Assembly: GCF_009371985.2 (NCBI RefSeq)
Contig: NZ_VIKU02000004.1
Coordinates: 310,001 to 374,000 of the forward strand
Length of the DNA: 64,000 nucleotides
DNA from: Pelagihabitans pacificus
GTDB lineage: Bacteria; Bacteroidota; Bacteroidia; Flavobacteriales; Flavobacteriaceae
Direction of reading: 5' to 3'
Below the pieces are notes generated by a model. It had not been told where the DNA came from. It searched no databases and was given only the letters and a program-made list of their open reading frames with translations. Positions 16,427 to 24,767 of this stretch are shown here, one piece after another. Both the position numbers and the translations under genes were made by a program. The stretch's first letter is position 1. Each line of letters opens with the position of its first letter.

Positions 16427-17958
16427 GATTTCTTATTTTGATGGTTGATAATATAGTTCTTAACAGCATTTACATAAGGATACATAATCAGATCCTCTTT
16501 GAATGGGGGAACTATATTTCGGACTGCATCGTACATTTTCCTGGTCTTGGTCGATACCTTATCCTGTACGCCGAGATATTCAATGGCCTGCACCACCGTA
16601 ATCATTTCGATGGCTATAATTTCAAATGCATTTTCAATCACCCTTTTGGTAATTAGGGCTGCATTGGTGCCCATACTCACGATATCCTGATTGTCGTTAT
16701 TGTTGGGGATACTATGAACATACATGGGGTTCGATAACATTTGATTTTCAGCAGTAGTCGAGGTCGCCGTGAACTGAACACCCTGCATCCCAAAATTCAG
16801 ACCCAGGGTTCCCAGATTTACAAAAGGGGGTAGAATATCGTTCAACTTCGAATTTAATAAATAATTCAACTGCCGCTCTGCAAGCATGCCCATTTTAGTA
16901 ACCACGATTTTTAACTTGTCCATTTCAAGGGAAACGTAGTCACCGTGAAAATTACCGCCATGGTAAACGTTCTTTTTCTCGAGATCCACTATGGGGTTGT
17001 CGTTGGCAGAGTTTACCTCCTCGATCATAATTCGCTCCACATCGTTCAACGTGTCCAGAACCGGCCCCAGGATCTGGGGCACACATCGCAGGGAATAATA
17101 CTCTTGTACCTTTTCCTCAAATACTTGTACTTCATCGGTCGCCACATATAAATGATGTTCCCTTTTCCTCGTCAAGGTACTATCCTTAAGATGGCTTCTC
17201 ATCGACCTTGCTATTTCACGCTGACCCAAGTGTTTTTTGGTTTCGTTGATTTCCTGGCTCAAGTGATCATCGTAGGCCTGAACAATTTCATTGATGGCAG
17301 AGGAGCAGCAAATCATCCATTCGAGCAGTCTACGGGTGTAGATGGTATTGACCACGCCGATACCGGTCATCACCGAAGTGCCGTTGATCAAAGCTAGGCC
17401 CTCGCGTAATTCAACATGTATCGGTTTTATTCCCTCTTTCTCGAATACGGTTGCGGTAGGTTGTCTCTTCCCTTCATAAAAAACCTCTCCCTCTCCTATA
17501 AGGACCAGGGCCAAATGGGCCAATTGAACCAAATCCCCGCTGGCCCCCACACCCCCATGTTCATAAATAAGCGGCGTTATATTCTTGTTGATCAAGGAGG
17601 TCATTACCTCGATTACCGATTTGTGGACACCTGAATTCCCTAGACTAAGCGTATTAAGCCTTGCCAACATCGCTGCCTTAACGTACTTGGGGGGAATAGG
17701 GTTTCCAGTGCCCGAGGCATGGCTGCGAATCAGATTGTACTGCAACCGAATGGTTTCTGAATCCTTGATTTTGTACTGGGCCATGGGTCCGAAACCTGTA
17801 TTTACCCCATAAATGATCTTATTCTTGGAAAACTCCTTTAAGAAATCAAAACTCTTTTGAACAGTCTTGAAAACTTCCTTATCAACCTCGATTGGTTCTT
17901 CGTCAAAAATAACACTGTAAAATTCCTTTATTCCTAGCTTTCCTTTAATTTTCGGCAT
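16423..17958 (-). CDS. Tyrosine ammonia lyase (aromatic amino acid lyase family)
   Basis: 511 aa. The ASG triplet that cyclises to the MIO cofactor is at residues 139-141 in GGVGASGDLVQLAHL. The catalytic Tyr is near residue 50 in IYGVNTGFGPMAQY, and NLIRSHASGTG near 75-85 occupies the substrate-selectivity region. The sequence closely follows the characterised Flavobacterium johnsoniae TAL as I recall it, including long identical stretches around LNGTS- and QFTATSTTAE-type motifs. It deaminates tyrosine to 4-hydroxycinnamate, the starter of flexirubin polyenes. It is the first gene of the operon, and a -7 promoter box lies 64 nt upstream. Confidence 0.92.
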   Translation of the reverse strand: MPKIKGKLGIKEFYSVIFDEEPIEVDKEVFKTVQKSFDFLKEFSKNKIIYGVNTGFGPMAQYKIKDSETIRLQYNLIRSHASGTGNPIPPKYVKAAMLARLNTLSLGNSGVHKSVIEVMTSLINKNITPLIYEHGGVGASGDLVQLAHLALVLIGEGEVFYEGKRQPTATVFEKEGIKPIHVELREGLALINGTSVMTGIGVVNTIYTRRLLEWMICCSSAINEIVQAYDDHLSQEINETKKHLGQREIARSMRSHLKDSTLTRKREHHLYVATDEVQVFEEKVQEYYSLRCVPQILGPVLDTLNDVERIMIEEVNSANDNPIVDLEKKNVYHGGNFHGDYVSLEMDKLKIVVTKMGMLAERQLNYLLNSKLNDILPPFVNLGTLGLNFGMQGVQFTATSTTAENQMLSNPMYVHSIPNNNDNQDIVSMGTNAALITKRVIENAFEIIAIEMITVVQAIEYLGVQDKVSTKTRKMYDAVRNIVPPFKEDLIMYPYVNAVKNYIINHQNKKS

Positions 17959-18021
17959 GTATGGTTGATTCTGTCGGGTATAAGTGATACTTTAGTAAAT
18001 AAAAATAGGGATTTTGGTTGG

Positions 18022-18029
18022 CAAATTTA
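18022..18029 (-). promoter_or_regulatory. -7 promoter box for the flexirubin operon
   Basis: The minus strand reads TAAATTTG, a match to the Bacteroidota consensus TAnnTTTG. Transcription would start near 18015, about 57 nt before the lyase ATG. A TTG lies upstream at 18055-18053, but its spacing of 23 nt is longer than the usual 19-21. No other box is evident in the 188-nt divergent gap. Confidence 0.5.
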
Positions 18030-18146
18030 TAATAATTGGTGAATCTATTCCCCAATTTTAAAAGGAATGAAGTAAAAGTTATCCGTCGCATACCTTGTAA
18101 TTAAACCATTTTTCTCGGTCACTTGTAACCAGCTAAAAACCAGTTC

Positions 18147-19400
18147 ATGCAAAGCGAAAATGTTGATGTGTTGATTATAGGCGCCGGACCCTCCGGTTCA
18201 GTGGCCGCTGCCTATCTTCATAAACAGGGATTGTCAATTAAGGTAGTCGAAAAAAACCGCTTTCCACGTTTCGTTATAGGGGAGAGTCTAATCCCTCGCT
18301 GTATGGACCATTTCGATGCCGTGGGGCTGCTACCTTGTTTGAAGGCCAAAAACTTCGAAGTCAAAAGTGGGGCTCGCTTTATCAATAACAAGGGAGAGAT
18401 TTGCGAGTTCGATTTTAGCGAAAAGCATGGGGATGGATGGGATTGGACCTGGCAGGTACCTCGAGCCGATTTTGATATGACCCTCACTGATGAACTACAG
18501 AAATGGGGTGTAGCCATTGATTTTGAAAAAGAGGTGGTTGGAGTTGATTTTGAAAAGGATGGCTCCTCGACAACCACCCTGAAGGATGTAAACGGAAACC
18601 TGAGCACCATTGACGCCAAGTTTATCATAGATTCCAGTGGATGGGGAAGGGTATTGCCACGTCTACTTGATTTGAACAAGCCTTCCGAGATACCCGAACA
18701 CGCTACCATTTTCACGCACGTTAAAGACACCAGAAGACCCAAAGGCCGGGAAGGTACCATGATTACTTTTGATGTAATCGATACGGATACCTGGTTATGG
18801 GTGATTCCCTTTTCGAACGGGGATTGTAGTATAGGGTATGTAGGTACTATTGAATATTTGGACTCCTTTGAAGGAACCCCTACGGAAAAGCTTCAGCAAA
18901 TGATGAGGCTTTCAACGTATTATTTTGATCGTTTCGACGGGTTGGAGTATCTTTTTGAACCCCGAACGATTAAGAGTTATTCGGCATCGGTCAAGCAATT
19001 GTACGGTAATGGTTATGCGCTTACAGGGAACAGTGCGGAGTTTTTGGACCCCGTATTTTCGTCCGGGGTAACTTTTGCCGCAGAATCTGCCCATTTGTCG
19101 GCCCAATTGATCGCGAGGGAGTTGAAAGGGGAAACCGTAAATTGGCAAGAGGAATACACCAATTATATTATGTACGGAGTCAACGTATTTTCGACCTATG
19201 TAAAGGAATGGTATACAGGCAATCTGCAGAAAATCTTTTTCCATAGTACGGTGAACACCGGTATCAAAGCGCAGATTTGTGCTGTATTGGCCGGCTATGT
19301 TTGGGACCTTAGCAATCCGTTTGTAAAAAACCATGACCGTTTGGTCAAAACCGTGGCCCACATCGCCGATATGGAGATGGAAAGGACCCTTGATTCCTAA
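18147..19400 (+). CDS. FAD-dependent halogenase/monooxygenase-like protein
   Basis: 417 aa. FAD-binding GxGxxG in IIGAGPSGSVAA (residues 10-21), a GESLIPRCMDHF segment near 45-56, and WLWVIP at residues 216-221, a match to the WxWxIP motif of flavin-dependent halogenases. The family includes halogenases and hydroxylases that act on aromatic or ACP-bound substrates. Divergent from the pigment operon, it probably tailors the polyene aryl ring; chlorinated flexirubins are known. Whether it halogenates or hydroxylates cannot be decided here. A strong terminator follows. A housekeeping geranylgeranyl-reductase-like role is the alternative. Confidence 0.82.
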   Translation: MQSENVDVLIIGAGPSGSVAAAYLHKQGLSIKVVEKNRFPRFVIGESLIPRCMDHFDAVGLLPCLKAKNFEVKSGARFINNKGEICEFDFSEKHGDGWDWTWQVPRADFDMTLTDELQKWGVAIDFEKEVVGVDFEKDGSSTTTLKDVNGNLSTIDAKFIIDSSGWGRVLPRLLDLNKPSEIPEHATIFTHVKDTRRPKGREGTMITFDVIDTDTWLWVIPFSNGDCSIGYVGTIEYLDSFEGTPTEKLQQMMRLSTYYFDRFDGLEYLFEPRTIKSYSASVKQLYGNGYALTGNSAEFLDPVFSSGVTFAAESAHLSAQLIARELKGETVNWQEEYTNYIMYGVNVFSTYVKEWYTGNLQKIFFHSTVNTGIKAQICAVLAGYVWDLSNPFVKNHDRLVKTVAHIADMEMERTLDS

Positions 19401-19420
19401 ATATCGTTCGAACCATGTAC

Positions 19421-19459
19421 AAAAAAACGGACCACCTAAATCGAGTGGTCCGTTTTTTT
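19421..19459. terminator. Bidirectional rho-independent terminator
   Basis: A perfect 15-bp inverted repeat: AAAAAAACGGACCAC at 19421-19435 and GTGGTCCGTTTTTTT at 19445-19459, with a 9-nt loop. It lies between the convergent genes ending at 19400 and 19473, and the A/T flanks serve both directions. Confidence 0.93.
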
Positions 19460-19472
19460 GTTCTATCTGAAT

Positions 19473-20078
19473 TTAAAATGCTTTCTTCGAAATGAGTTTG
19501 GCCAACGACTTTGCGGTTTTGGCATAGCCTTCCCCGACCCTGCTTTCATTGCTATAGTTATTGCCCCATTGATCTCCAGGTGCATTCTTGCTACTGACCT
19601 CCAGTAAAATAGTGTCCTTGTTGGAAGTCTCTACGAATTTAAGATTGGTCGTCACCTTCGCAGGCTGCTTCATAATCCCTGCATCCCAACCGGGATAAAG
19701 CCATACCGTTTCTACGATTAAGGTATACGGGGTATCCGAAAGATCTTCGGCAAAGTAAATGTCTTGTTCATTGCCCAGGTATTTGTTTATTAGTTCGAGA
19801 AACTTTGGCTGCCAAATGAGGGTGGGGCTGCTTTCCCATGCTTTTTCCCAGGTTTTTCCCTTTCCCCTCGCTTTTTCCTCGAGGTCGGCCGAGCGATTGG
19901 TCACGTATTCCTCATTGGTGAGATTGTCTTTCATCAAGCGCATGTTGTCGTATACGAATTCTACGTTGATTTCCTTTTGACCTTTTATGAAATCGAAACC
20001 GCCTTGTTCGACTTTCATTTTTTGTGCCTGTACCGCGAAGCAAGCAAGGAATGTACAAAGAGTAATTAGCTTTTTCAT
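19473..20078 (-). CDS. Uncharacterised secreted protein
   Basis: 201 aa with a clear signal peptide (LITLCTFLACFAVQAQ, cleavage near residue 18). The mature part contains several Trp residues and a segment FAEDLSDTPYTLIVETVWLYPGWDAG that looks like beta strands, plus a Lys-rich end. No named domain is recognised. It reads as a periplasmic or surface protein of about 20 kDa. It is a single transcription unit sharing the bidirectional terminator with the flavoprotein gene. Confidence 0.75.
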   Translation of the reverse strand: MKKLITLCTFLACFAVQAQKMKVEQGGFDFIKGQKEINVEFVYDNMRLMKDNLTNEEYVTNRSADLEEKARGKGKTWEKAWESSPTLIWQPKFLELINKYLGNEQDIYFAEDLSDTPYTLIVETVWLYPGWDAGIMKQPAKVTTNLKFVETSNKDTILLEVSSKNAPGDQWGNNYSNESRVGEGYAKTAKSLAKLISKKAF

Positions 20079-20173
20079 GGGATAATGTGTTTGATTTTAC
20101 TATTGGTTAATGTCTTTAAGGCACTGAAGTTAACGGAAACATTCAAAAAAAGACAAAAATTACCGTAGTTATT

Positions 20174-21466
20174 TCAGTCATCTACTGCAGCAAATACCAT
20201 CTGCCGAAATTTCCATCCGGTATCGTCTTTAACCTCCCCCTGGGTCTGTTTCATTAAAATACCGATGATATTCTCCTGGGGATCGGCGAAATATTGTGTA
20301 TTGAAATAACCGCCCCAATCGAAGGTCCCGGCGCTGCCTTCACCGCCCGCATCCTGCCCCTGTAGGGTGACCACGCCGAACGCAAGACCGTAGTGTTTGG
20401 TGCCTTCGGTGAATTTTTCTCCGGTCTGGTTCCCCATTATACTTCTTACGGTGGTTCGACTTAAAATCCGGGTGCCGTTGAGTTCTCCCCCGTTGAGGTA
20501 CATTTGAAGAAAAGTGGCGTAGTCTTTTGCAGTACTCGAAAGTCCCGCCCCGCCGGAGAAAAAGCATTTGGCCCCTTTGATAGGATAGTCGGTATCGTAG
20601 AAGGTAATTGGATATTTCCGCCACTCGCCATCTACCTTGTGTTGTACGGTGACCAATCGGCCGTACTTTTCTGGCGGAAGGTAGAACCGGGTATCGTTCA
20701 TGCCCAAGGGATCAAAGATGCGGGTTTTTAAAAACTGATCGAAGGGCACGCCCGATACTACTTCGATGAGGTAGCCAAGTATGTCGAGCCCTTCGCTATA
20801 GGTGAATCGATCACCTGGATTATGGTGCAATGGAAGTTTTGCCAATTTTTTTACGCTTTCTTCGATACTGATGTTTTTGGTTGTAAACAGATCGGTAATA
20901 CCTGCTTTCGTGTAGATTTTTTTGAAGCGCTCGTCGCCGTCGATGACACCATAACCAATACCCGAAGTGTGGGTAATCAAATCCCGAATGGTTATTTGAT
21001 CTTCTGCCGGTTTGGTGGTGTAGGTAGAATCGGTTTCGTAAAAACTGTCTAGGATTTGTGCTTCCCCAAATTCGGGAATGTATTGCGAGATCGGGTCGTC
21101 CAAACGAAATTTCCCCTCTTCCCAAAGCATCATGACCGCCGTGGAGGTAATGGCCTTGGTCTGGGAGGCGATGCGAAAAATCGTATTCTTTTCCATGGAC
21201 TTTTTGGCGCTGTTGTCGGCCATTCCATATGCCTTGTGAAAGACGATTTTACCGTTCCGGGCGATAAGGGCCACTGCACCCGGGAGTTCGTTTTTATCGA
21301 TGGTTTCTTGTAACATGCCATCGATTTTTGCCAAACGGTCGGGAGACATTCCTACCTCGGTCGGGTCCGCTTCGGAAAGTGTGGGTGATTTTTGTTGCGA
21401 GGGGGTTTGGGCCGTTGTCGTAAAGACAAAAAAGCATAACAATAAGGTTGCAAGTCTATTTTGCAT
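20174..21466 (-). CDS. Serine hydrolase, class C beta-lactamase fold
   Basis: The ATG at 21466 starts a signal peptide (MQNRLATLLLCFFVFTTTAQ), so I prefer it to the open frame reaching 21508; product 430 aa. The SxxK catalytic motif is in IASQTKAITSTAVMML, with the Tyr motif in TYSEGLDILGYL. The fold covers beta-lactamases, D-peptidases and esterases, and in Bacteroidota most are periplasmic esterases or peptidases of unknown substrate. A paralogue lies at 58773-60050. No operon partner is close. Confidence 0.88.
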   Translation of the reverse strand: MQNRLATLLLCFFVFTTTAQTPSQQKSPTLSEADPTEVGMSPDRLAKIDGMLQETIDKNELPGAVALIARNGKIVFHKAYGMADNSAKKSMEKNTIFRIASQTKAITSTAVMMLWEEGKFRLDDPISQYIPEFGEAQILDSFYETDSTYTTKPAEDQITIRDLITHTSGIGYGVIDGDERFKKIYTKAGITDLFTTKNISIEESVKKLAKLPLHHNPGDRFTYSEGLDILGYLIEVVSGVPFDQFLKTRIFDPLGMNDTRFYLPPEKYGRLVTVQHKVDGEWRKYPITFYDTDYPIKGAKCFFSGGAGLSSTAKDYATFLQMYLNGGELNGTRILSRTTVRSIMGNQTGEKFTEGTKHYGLAFGVVTLQGQDAGGEGSAGTFDWGGYFNTQYFADPQENIIGILMKQTQGEVKDDTGWKFRQMVFAAVDD

Positions 21467-21698
21467 AAGGTTTTTTTGATTAAAATACTTGGAAACGACA
21501 TCCGTCAACCAGGCTTAACAAGGTAAAAAAAAATCGTTTCAAAAAAAATTTAGAGAGGATGGTAAGTACATGGTCTTAACAACTGTATCATCAATATAAG
21601 GCGACACTACTTGGGAAGGATTGGTTTTGGATTCATCCTCTTGGCAATTAGTACAAAGTGTTTGTGCGGTTACTTTAGCTAACTGCAAATTCCTACCC

Positions 21699-22112
21699 TT
21701 AAGTGAAATTGCACCTCCCCCTACGTTCCAAAAGATTAAAAAGAACAAACCCCAGAAAATAGGCGACGACGTCGAGCCAGTCTGCCGTATACCGGAACTC
21801 GATTTTTGGCAAATACCATTCAAAGTAAAAACAGAACAGCACTGTAACGATGACTTGGGCAGGTAGGGGAAGGGTGATTTTGTCACAAGATTTGATGTAA
21901 CTCGCTGCCTTTTGAATTGTCTTAAGAACAAGGGGCATACAAAGGAAATCGTTTAAATGGTTATTGACCATTTGTGGGAGGGGATATCCGACCTGTTGTA
22001 AGATATAAATGAAGGTTGCCAGGGAAACAAAAAAGGGAAAGTACCAACCTTTCAAAAGGATAGCGCCCTTTATTTTGATAGCATTGGATGGTTTATTTTT
22101 AAGCGGCCACAT
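21699..22112 (-). CDS. Small membrane protein of the family labelled 'magnesium citrate secondary transporter'
   Basis: 137 aa from an ATG at 22112; a TTG two codons earlier is possible. Three or four hydrophobic helices are visible, with conserved segments LNDFLCMPLVLK, ITLPLPAQ and YTADWLDVVAYFLG. I recall this pattern from Bacteroidota proteins given that label in databases. At this length a transport role is doubtful. It overlaps the zinc-ribbon gene by 14 nt, so the two are co-translated. Confidence 0.72.
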   Translation of the reverse strand: MWPLKNKPSNAIKIKGAILLKGWYFPFFVSLATFIYILQQVGYPLPQMVNNHLNDFLCMPLVLKTIQKAASYIKSCDKITLPLPAQVIVTVLFCFYFEWYLPKIEFRYTADWLDVVAYFLGFVLFNLLERRGRCNFT

Positions 22113-22410
22113 AACCAATGATAAATGCCAAAAATGAGCCTATTGCAATAATTATTACCCAAATTGAATAGAAAAATTTAGCGGTGAGGCGTATGAGCGG
22201 ATTTTCGTTTTTTGTCGCCTTCTCAAAGAAAACGGTGATACGGTTTTTTGGCCGTTTTTCAATAGAGGCTTTCTTTTCGACTGCACTTTGTTCTCTTTGT
22301 AATCGCCTCTTAAGATTTATATTTATTAGTTCTCCACACTTTTTACAGTAGTCGCGATTTAAATTCGTTGTTCCACAATTCTGGCAGATTCTATACTTTT
22401 TTTCGCCCAT
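22099..22410 (-). CDS. Zinc-ribbon protein with a C-terminal membrane helix
   Basis: 103 aa. Two Cys pairs, CQNCG and CKKCG (residues about 9-27), form a zinc ribbon. A basic linker follows (KRRLQREQSAVEKK), then one hydrophobic helix near the C-terminus (FYSIWVIIIAIGSFLAFIIGY). It is probably an inner-membrane protein with a cytosolic ribbon. The overlap with the membrane protein gene suggests a shared complex of unknown function. Confidence 0.78.
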   Translation of the reverse strand: MGEKKYRICQNCGTTNLNRDYCKKCGELININLKRRLQREQSAVEKKASIEKRPKNRITVFFEKATKNENPLIRLTAKFFYSIWVIIIAIGSFLAFIIGYVAA

Positions 22411-22503
22411 ATGATTAGTTCAATTAGTTCACCTGAATTCCTGGATTTTGCACGGTAAAAAGAATGTAGTCATTAGGTAGAATGCTATGAAAAACTTCTT
22501 GTT

Positions 22504-22511
22504 GCAAAGGT
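22504..22511 (-). promoter_or_regulatory. -7 promoter box upstream of the zinc-ribbon gene
   Basis: The minus strand reads TACCTTTG, an exact TAnnTTTG match. It implies a start near 22497 and a leader of about 87 nt. A TTG lies at 22530-22528, with a short 16-nt spacer. Confidence 0.4.
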
Positions 22512-22835
22512 AGTCATAGCCATGAAAACAAGTATCGGATACGAATTGAAAAGGGTCTCATTTCAATGTGTTTTCGATGGGATAACCTTGGCCTCTCAAC
22601 GTACACGGACGAAAATTACATGATTGGCACGGTTTTTAAAGCGCTCGATGTTGGCAAGAACCGATGGTATTTATTGAAATGTGTATTCAAAATAGAAAGA
22701 ATACCATCTGGGATACTCGGCCAACTACCTGCTATTCTTGTTCCATAAGCTATATAGTTCCCTTAGTAATTATCCGAAACCAAACTTTTCTTTTAGTGCA
22801 AGTGTTCTGTTAACCTCTGATAATGAGTTACATAT

Positions 22836-22869
22836 ACGTTTACAAACGACAACAAACGTTTACAAACGA
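22836..22869. repeat. Two tandem palindromic sites, candidate operator
   Basis: ACGTTTACAAACGA occurs at 22836-22849 and again at 22856-22869, a centre-to-centre distance of 20 bp or about two helical turns. Each contains the palindrome CGTTT-AC-AAACG. They sit about 42-75 bp upstream of the -7 box of ssb, a typical position for a dimeric activator or repressor. Confidence 0.6.
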
Positions 22870-22910
22870 AAGTAAGTACTTCCCAACCGAATACCATTTG
22901 GGCACTGATA

Positions 22911-22918
22911 TAGGTTTG
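22911..22918 (+). promoter_or_regulatory. -7 promoter box for ssb
   Basis: TAGGTTTG matches TAnnTTTG; the start would be near 22925 with a leader of about 50 nt. No good -33 element is seen at 19-21 nt, which would suit an activator-dependent promoter. Confidence 0.45.
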
Positions 22919-22975
22919 CAGTGTCAAGTCAAGGAGGCTTGATAGTATTAACTGTTTAACATTAAAATATTTAGT

Positions 22976-23308
22976 ATGAACGCACTTAAAAACTCAGTAC
23001 AGTTGATTGGAAACTTGGGCCAAGACCCAGAAATCGTAAACTTGGACAATGGTAGCAAGCTTGCCAAATTCTCCATCGCCACGAGCGAGAGTTACAGGAA
23101 CGCCCAGGGGGAAAAAGTGGAGGACACCCAATGGCACAATATCGTTGCATGGGGGAAGACCGCCGAAATCGTCGAGAATTATCTTGTAAAAGGCAAACAG
23201 GTAGCCATTGAAGGAAAATTGGTTCACCGGTCATATGAAACCAAGGAAGGGGAAAAGCGATACATCACCGAAATTAAATGTAATGAACTGTTGATGTTGG
23301 GGAAGTAG
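22976..23308 (+). CDS. ssb: Short single-stranded DNA-binding protein
   Basis: 110 aa OB-fold. LIGNLGQDPEI near residues 10-20, FSIATSESYRN, and WHNIVAWGKTAEIVENYLVKG are standard SSB segments, ending at ITEIKCNELLMLGK. It stops at the end of the OB-fold: the linker and acidic tail (DDDIPF-like) that recruit repair and replication partners are absent. A longer housekeeping SSB is therefore likely elsewhere, and this one may be a special-purpose copy. It is alone in its unit, with its own promoter and tandem palindromes upstream and a hairpin downstream. Confidence 0.92.
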   Translation: MNALKNSVQLIGNLGQDPEIVNLDNGSKLAKFSIATSESYRNAQGEKVEDTQWHNIVAWGKTAEIVENYLVKGKQVAIEGKLVHRSYETKEGEKRYITEIKCNELLMLGK

Positions 23309-23752
23309 GACCCCATTAGTATATTGTTATCTTCACATATGGGCAACCTGCCAGACGCTTGTTTCAAGGTCGGCAGGTTGCTTTGTCTTACTAGGAACCT
23401 TATGAAAAAAGTACTCTCCATTATACATTTAGAGGCCCTCAATTTGCGGAAATCCCTGCTACTAACGAAATCGATTAGGCAAAACAGGCAGTGGGTCGAT
23501 TATCCAATGCATCGGATGTAAATCCTATTTTGGGTACGCCAAGGAACGGCGACCTTATTGGAAAATTCGATGGGCATCCAAGTGTGTCGAAAATGACGTA
23601 ATGGTCTTCGACTAAAATACTGCAATACTTTTGCCAATTTTACCAAAATGTATCGCCTTGTCCCGTAAATAGGGCATTTGCAACGATTAAACCCTGTAAA
23701 TAGCTTTATATTTTGTAATATTAGGGGCTTGAATTTTATATAAAATCCCATT
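23309..23752. other. 444-nt intergenic region between ssb and the GntR-type gene
   Basis: After the ssb hairpin no convincing gene is seen. A 65-codon frame at 23324-23521 runs through the hairpin and lacks any family resemblance. A TACTTTTG box at 23626-23633 could drive the regulator, with a leader of about 113 nt. Confidence 0.5.
23343..23381 (+). terminator. Hairpin terminator after ssb
   Basis: GCAACCTGCC (23343-23352) pairs perfectly with GGCAGGTTGC (23372-23381) around a 19-nt loop, followed by a short TTTGT. The T-run is weak. Confidence 0.6.
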
Positions 23753-24766
23753 ATGTCCTTACTGGATAAAATCAACGACTTAAAAAACATAAAAACACTT
23801 TCAAAACATGAACAGTTGGTGCATGGGGTAATTGAGGCTATCGATTCCGGTATTTTGGTTTCAGGCGACCAGCTGCCCTCAATCAACCGAATGGTAGCCG
23901 ATTTGGGATATGCTAGAAAGACGATTGTCAAGGCCTATGAAGAATTGAAGGACAGGGGGTTGGTAGAGTCAAAGAAGTTAAAGGGCTATTTTATTATAAG
24001 TCAAGAAACGAAGGTGACCTTAAAGGTGGCCCTACTGTTGTTTGCGTTTCAGAAATTCCAGGAGGAATTTTACAATACCTTCCGAAAAGAACTGGGAAAA
24101 AGGTTTCAAATAGATGTTTTTTTCCATCATAACAATGTGGCCGTTTTCGAAACCATATTCAATAATATAACGGGTAAGTATGGAATGTATGTTGTAGCCC
24201 CTATTCCAGATCCATCGATTCGACCCTTGTTAATGGGCATTGAACCTTCCAAATTATTGATTATTGATCGGTTTTATTCCTTACCTGAGTCCTATTCCTA
24301 TATTTCCCAGGTTTTTGAAGACAGTATGTACAGCAGGCTTGTTGAATTGTTGCCCAAGCTAACAAATTACGAGAAGTTGGTGCTTATCGCTTCCGATGAA
24401 AGTTATTATCCTACGGGAACAGTTAAGGCCTTTGAAAATTTTCTCAACGATTTTGACATTGATGGGTCTGTTCAAAATACGTATGAAAGGGGATCCTTGA
24501 AAAGGGGTTATGTATACTTTTTTATTGGAGATTCGTTTTTATGGGAGGTATTAAAGGATTGTGGAAACCATGGCTATAAGGTTGGAAAAGATATTGGTAT
24601 TTTGTCTTGTGACGATCATATTGTAAAGGAAATTGTTTCAGGTGGCATCACCACCATCTCGGCAGACTTCGAGGAAATGGCCATCAAGGCCGCTAATTAT
24701 ATTAAGAATCCTGAGCCTACCCACGAGATTGTTCCCATAAACCTTATAGAACGGGGTTCCCTGTAA
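23753..24766 (+). CDS. GntR-type regulator with a LacI/periplasmic-binding-like sensor domain
   Basis: 337 aa. An N-terminal winged helix (GDQLPSINRMVADLGYARKTIVKAYEEL, about residues 41-68) belongs to the GntR family. Residues from about 90 onward resemble a type I periplasmic-binding-like sugar sensor (KVALLLFAFQKFQEEFY near 88-104, ISCDDHIVKEI-type hinge near the end). This AraR-like architecture usually represses carbohydrate genes and is released by a sugar. The gene ends 1 nt before the convergent haloperoxidase-like gene of the SusCD island, so it is the best local candidate for controlling that island. Its own promoter lacks the 23-bp shared element. Confidence 0.88.
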   Translation: MSLLDKINDLKNIKTLSKHEQLVHGVIEAIDSGILVSGDQLPSINRMVADLGYARKTIVKAYEELKDRGLVESKKLKGYFIISQETKVTLKVALLLFAFQKFQEEFYNTFRKELGKRFQIDVFFHHNNVAVFETIFNNITGKYGMYVVAPIPDPSIRPLLMGIEPSKLLIIDRFYSLPESYSYISQVFEDSMYSRLVELLPKLTNYEKLVLIASDESYYPTGTVKAFENFLNDFDIDGSVQNTYERGSLKRGYVYFFIGDSFLWEVLKDCGNHGYKVGKDIGILSCDDHIVKEIVSGGITTISADFEEMAIKAANYIKNPEPTHEIVPINLIERGSL

Positions 24767-24767
24767 T

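Larger units (their letters stand above)
22411..22975. other. 565-nt intergenic region before ssb
   Basis: It holds a minus-strand promoter box near 22504, two tandem 12-bp palindromes at 22837-22868 and a plus-strand box at 22911. A 60-codon open frame at 22566-22748 has no recognisable features and is not called. Nothing else is seen. Confidence 0.6.

Noticed and set aside
21539-21931. 130-codon minus-strand frame
   Set aside because: It overlaps the membrane-protein gene at 21699-22112 in another frame; that gene has coherent hydrophobic helices and conserved segments, this one has not.
22566-22748. 60-codon plus-strand frame
   Set aside because: No family resemblance, no signal, no promoter nearby; likely chance in an AT-rich gap.
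23324-23521. 65-codon plus-strand frame after ssb
   Set aside because: It runs through the ssb hairpin and its composition is not protein-like.
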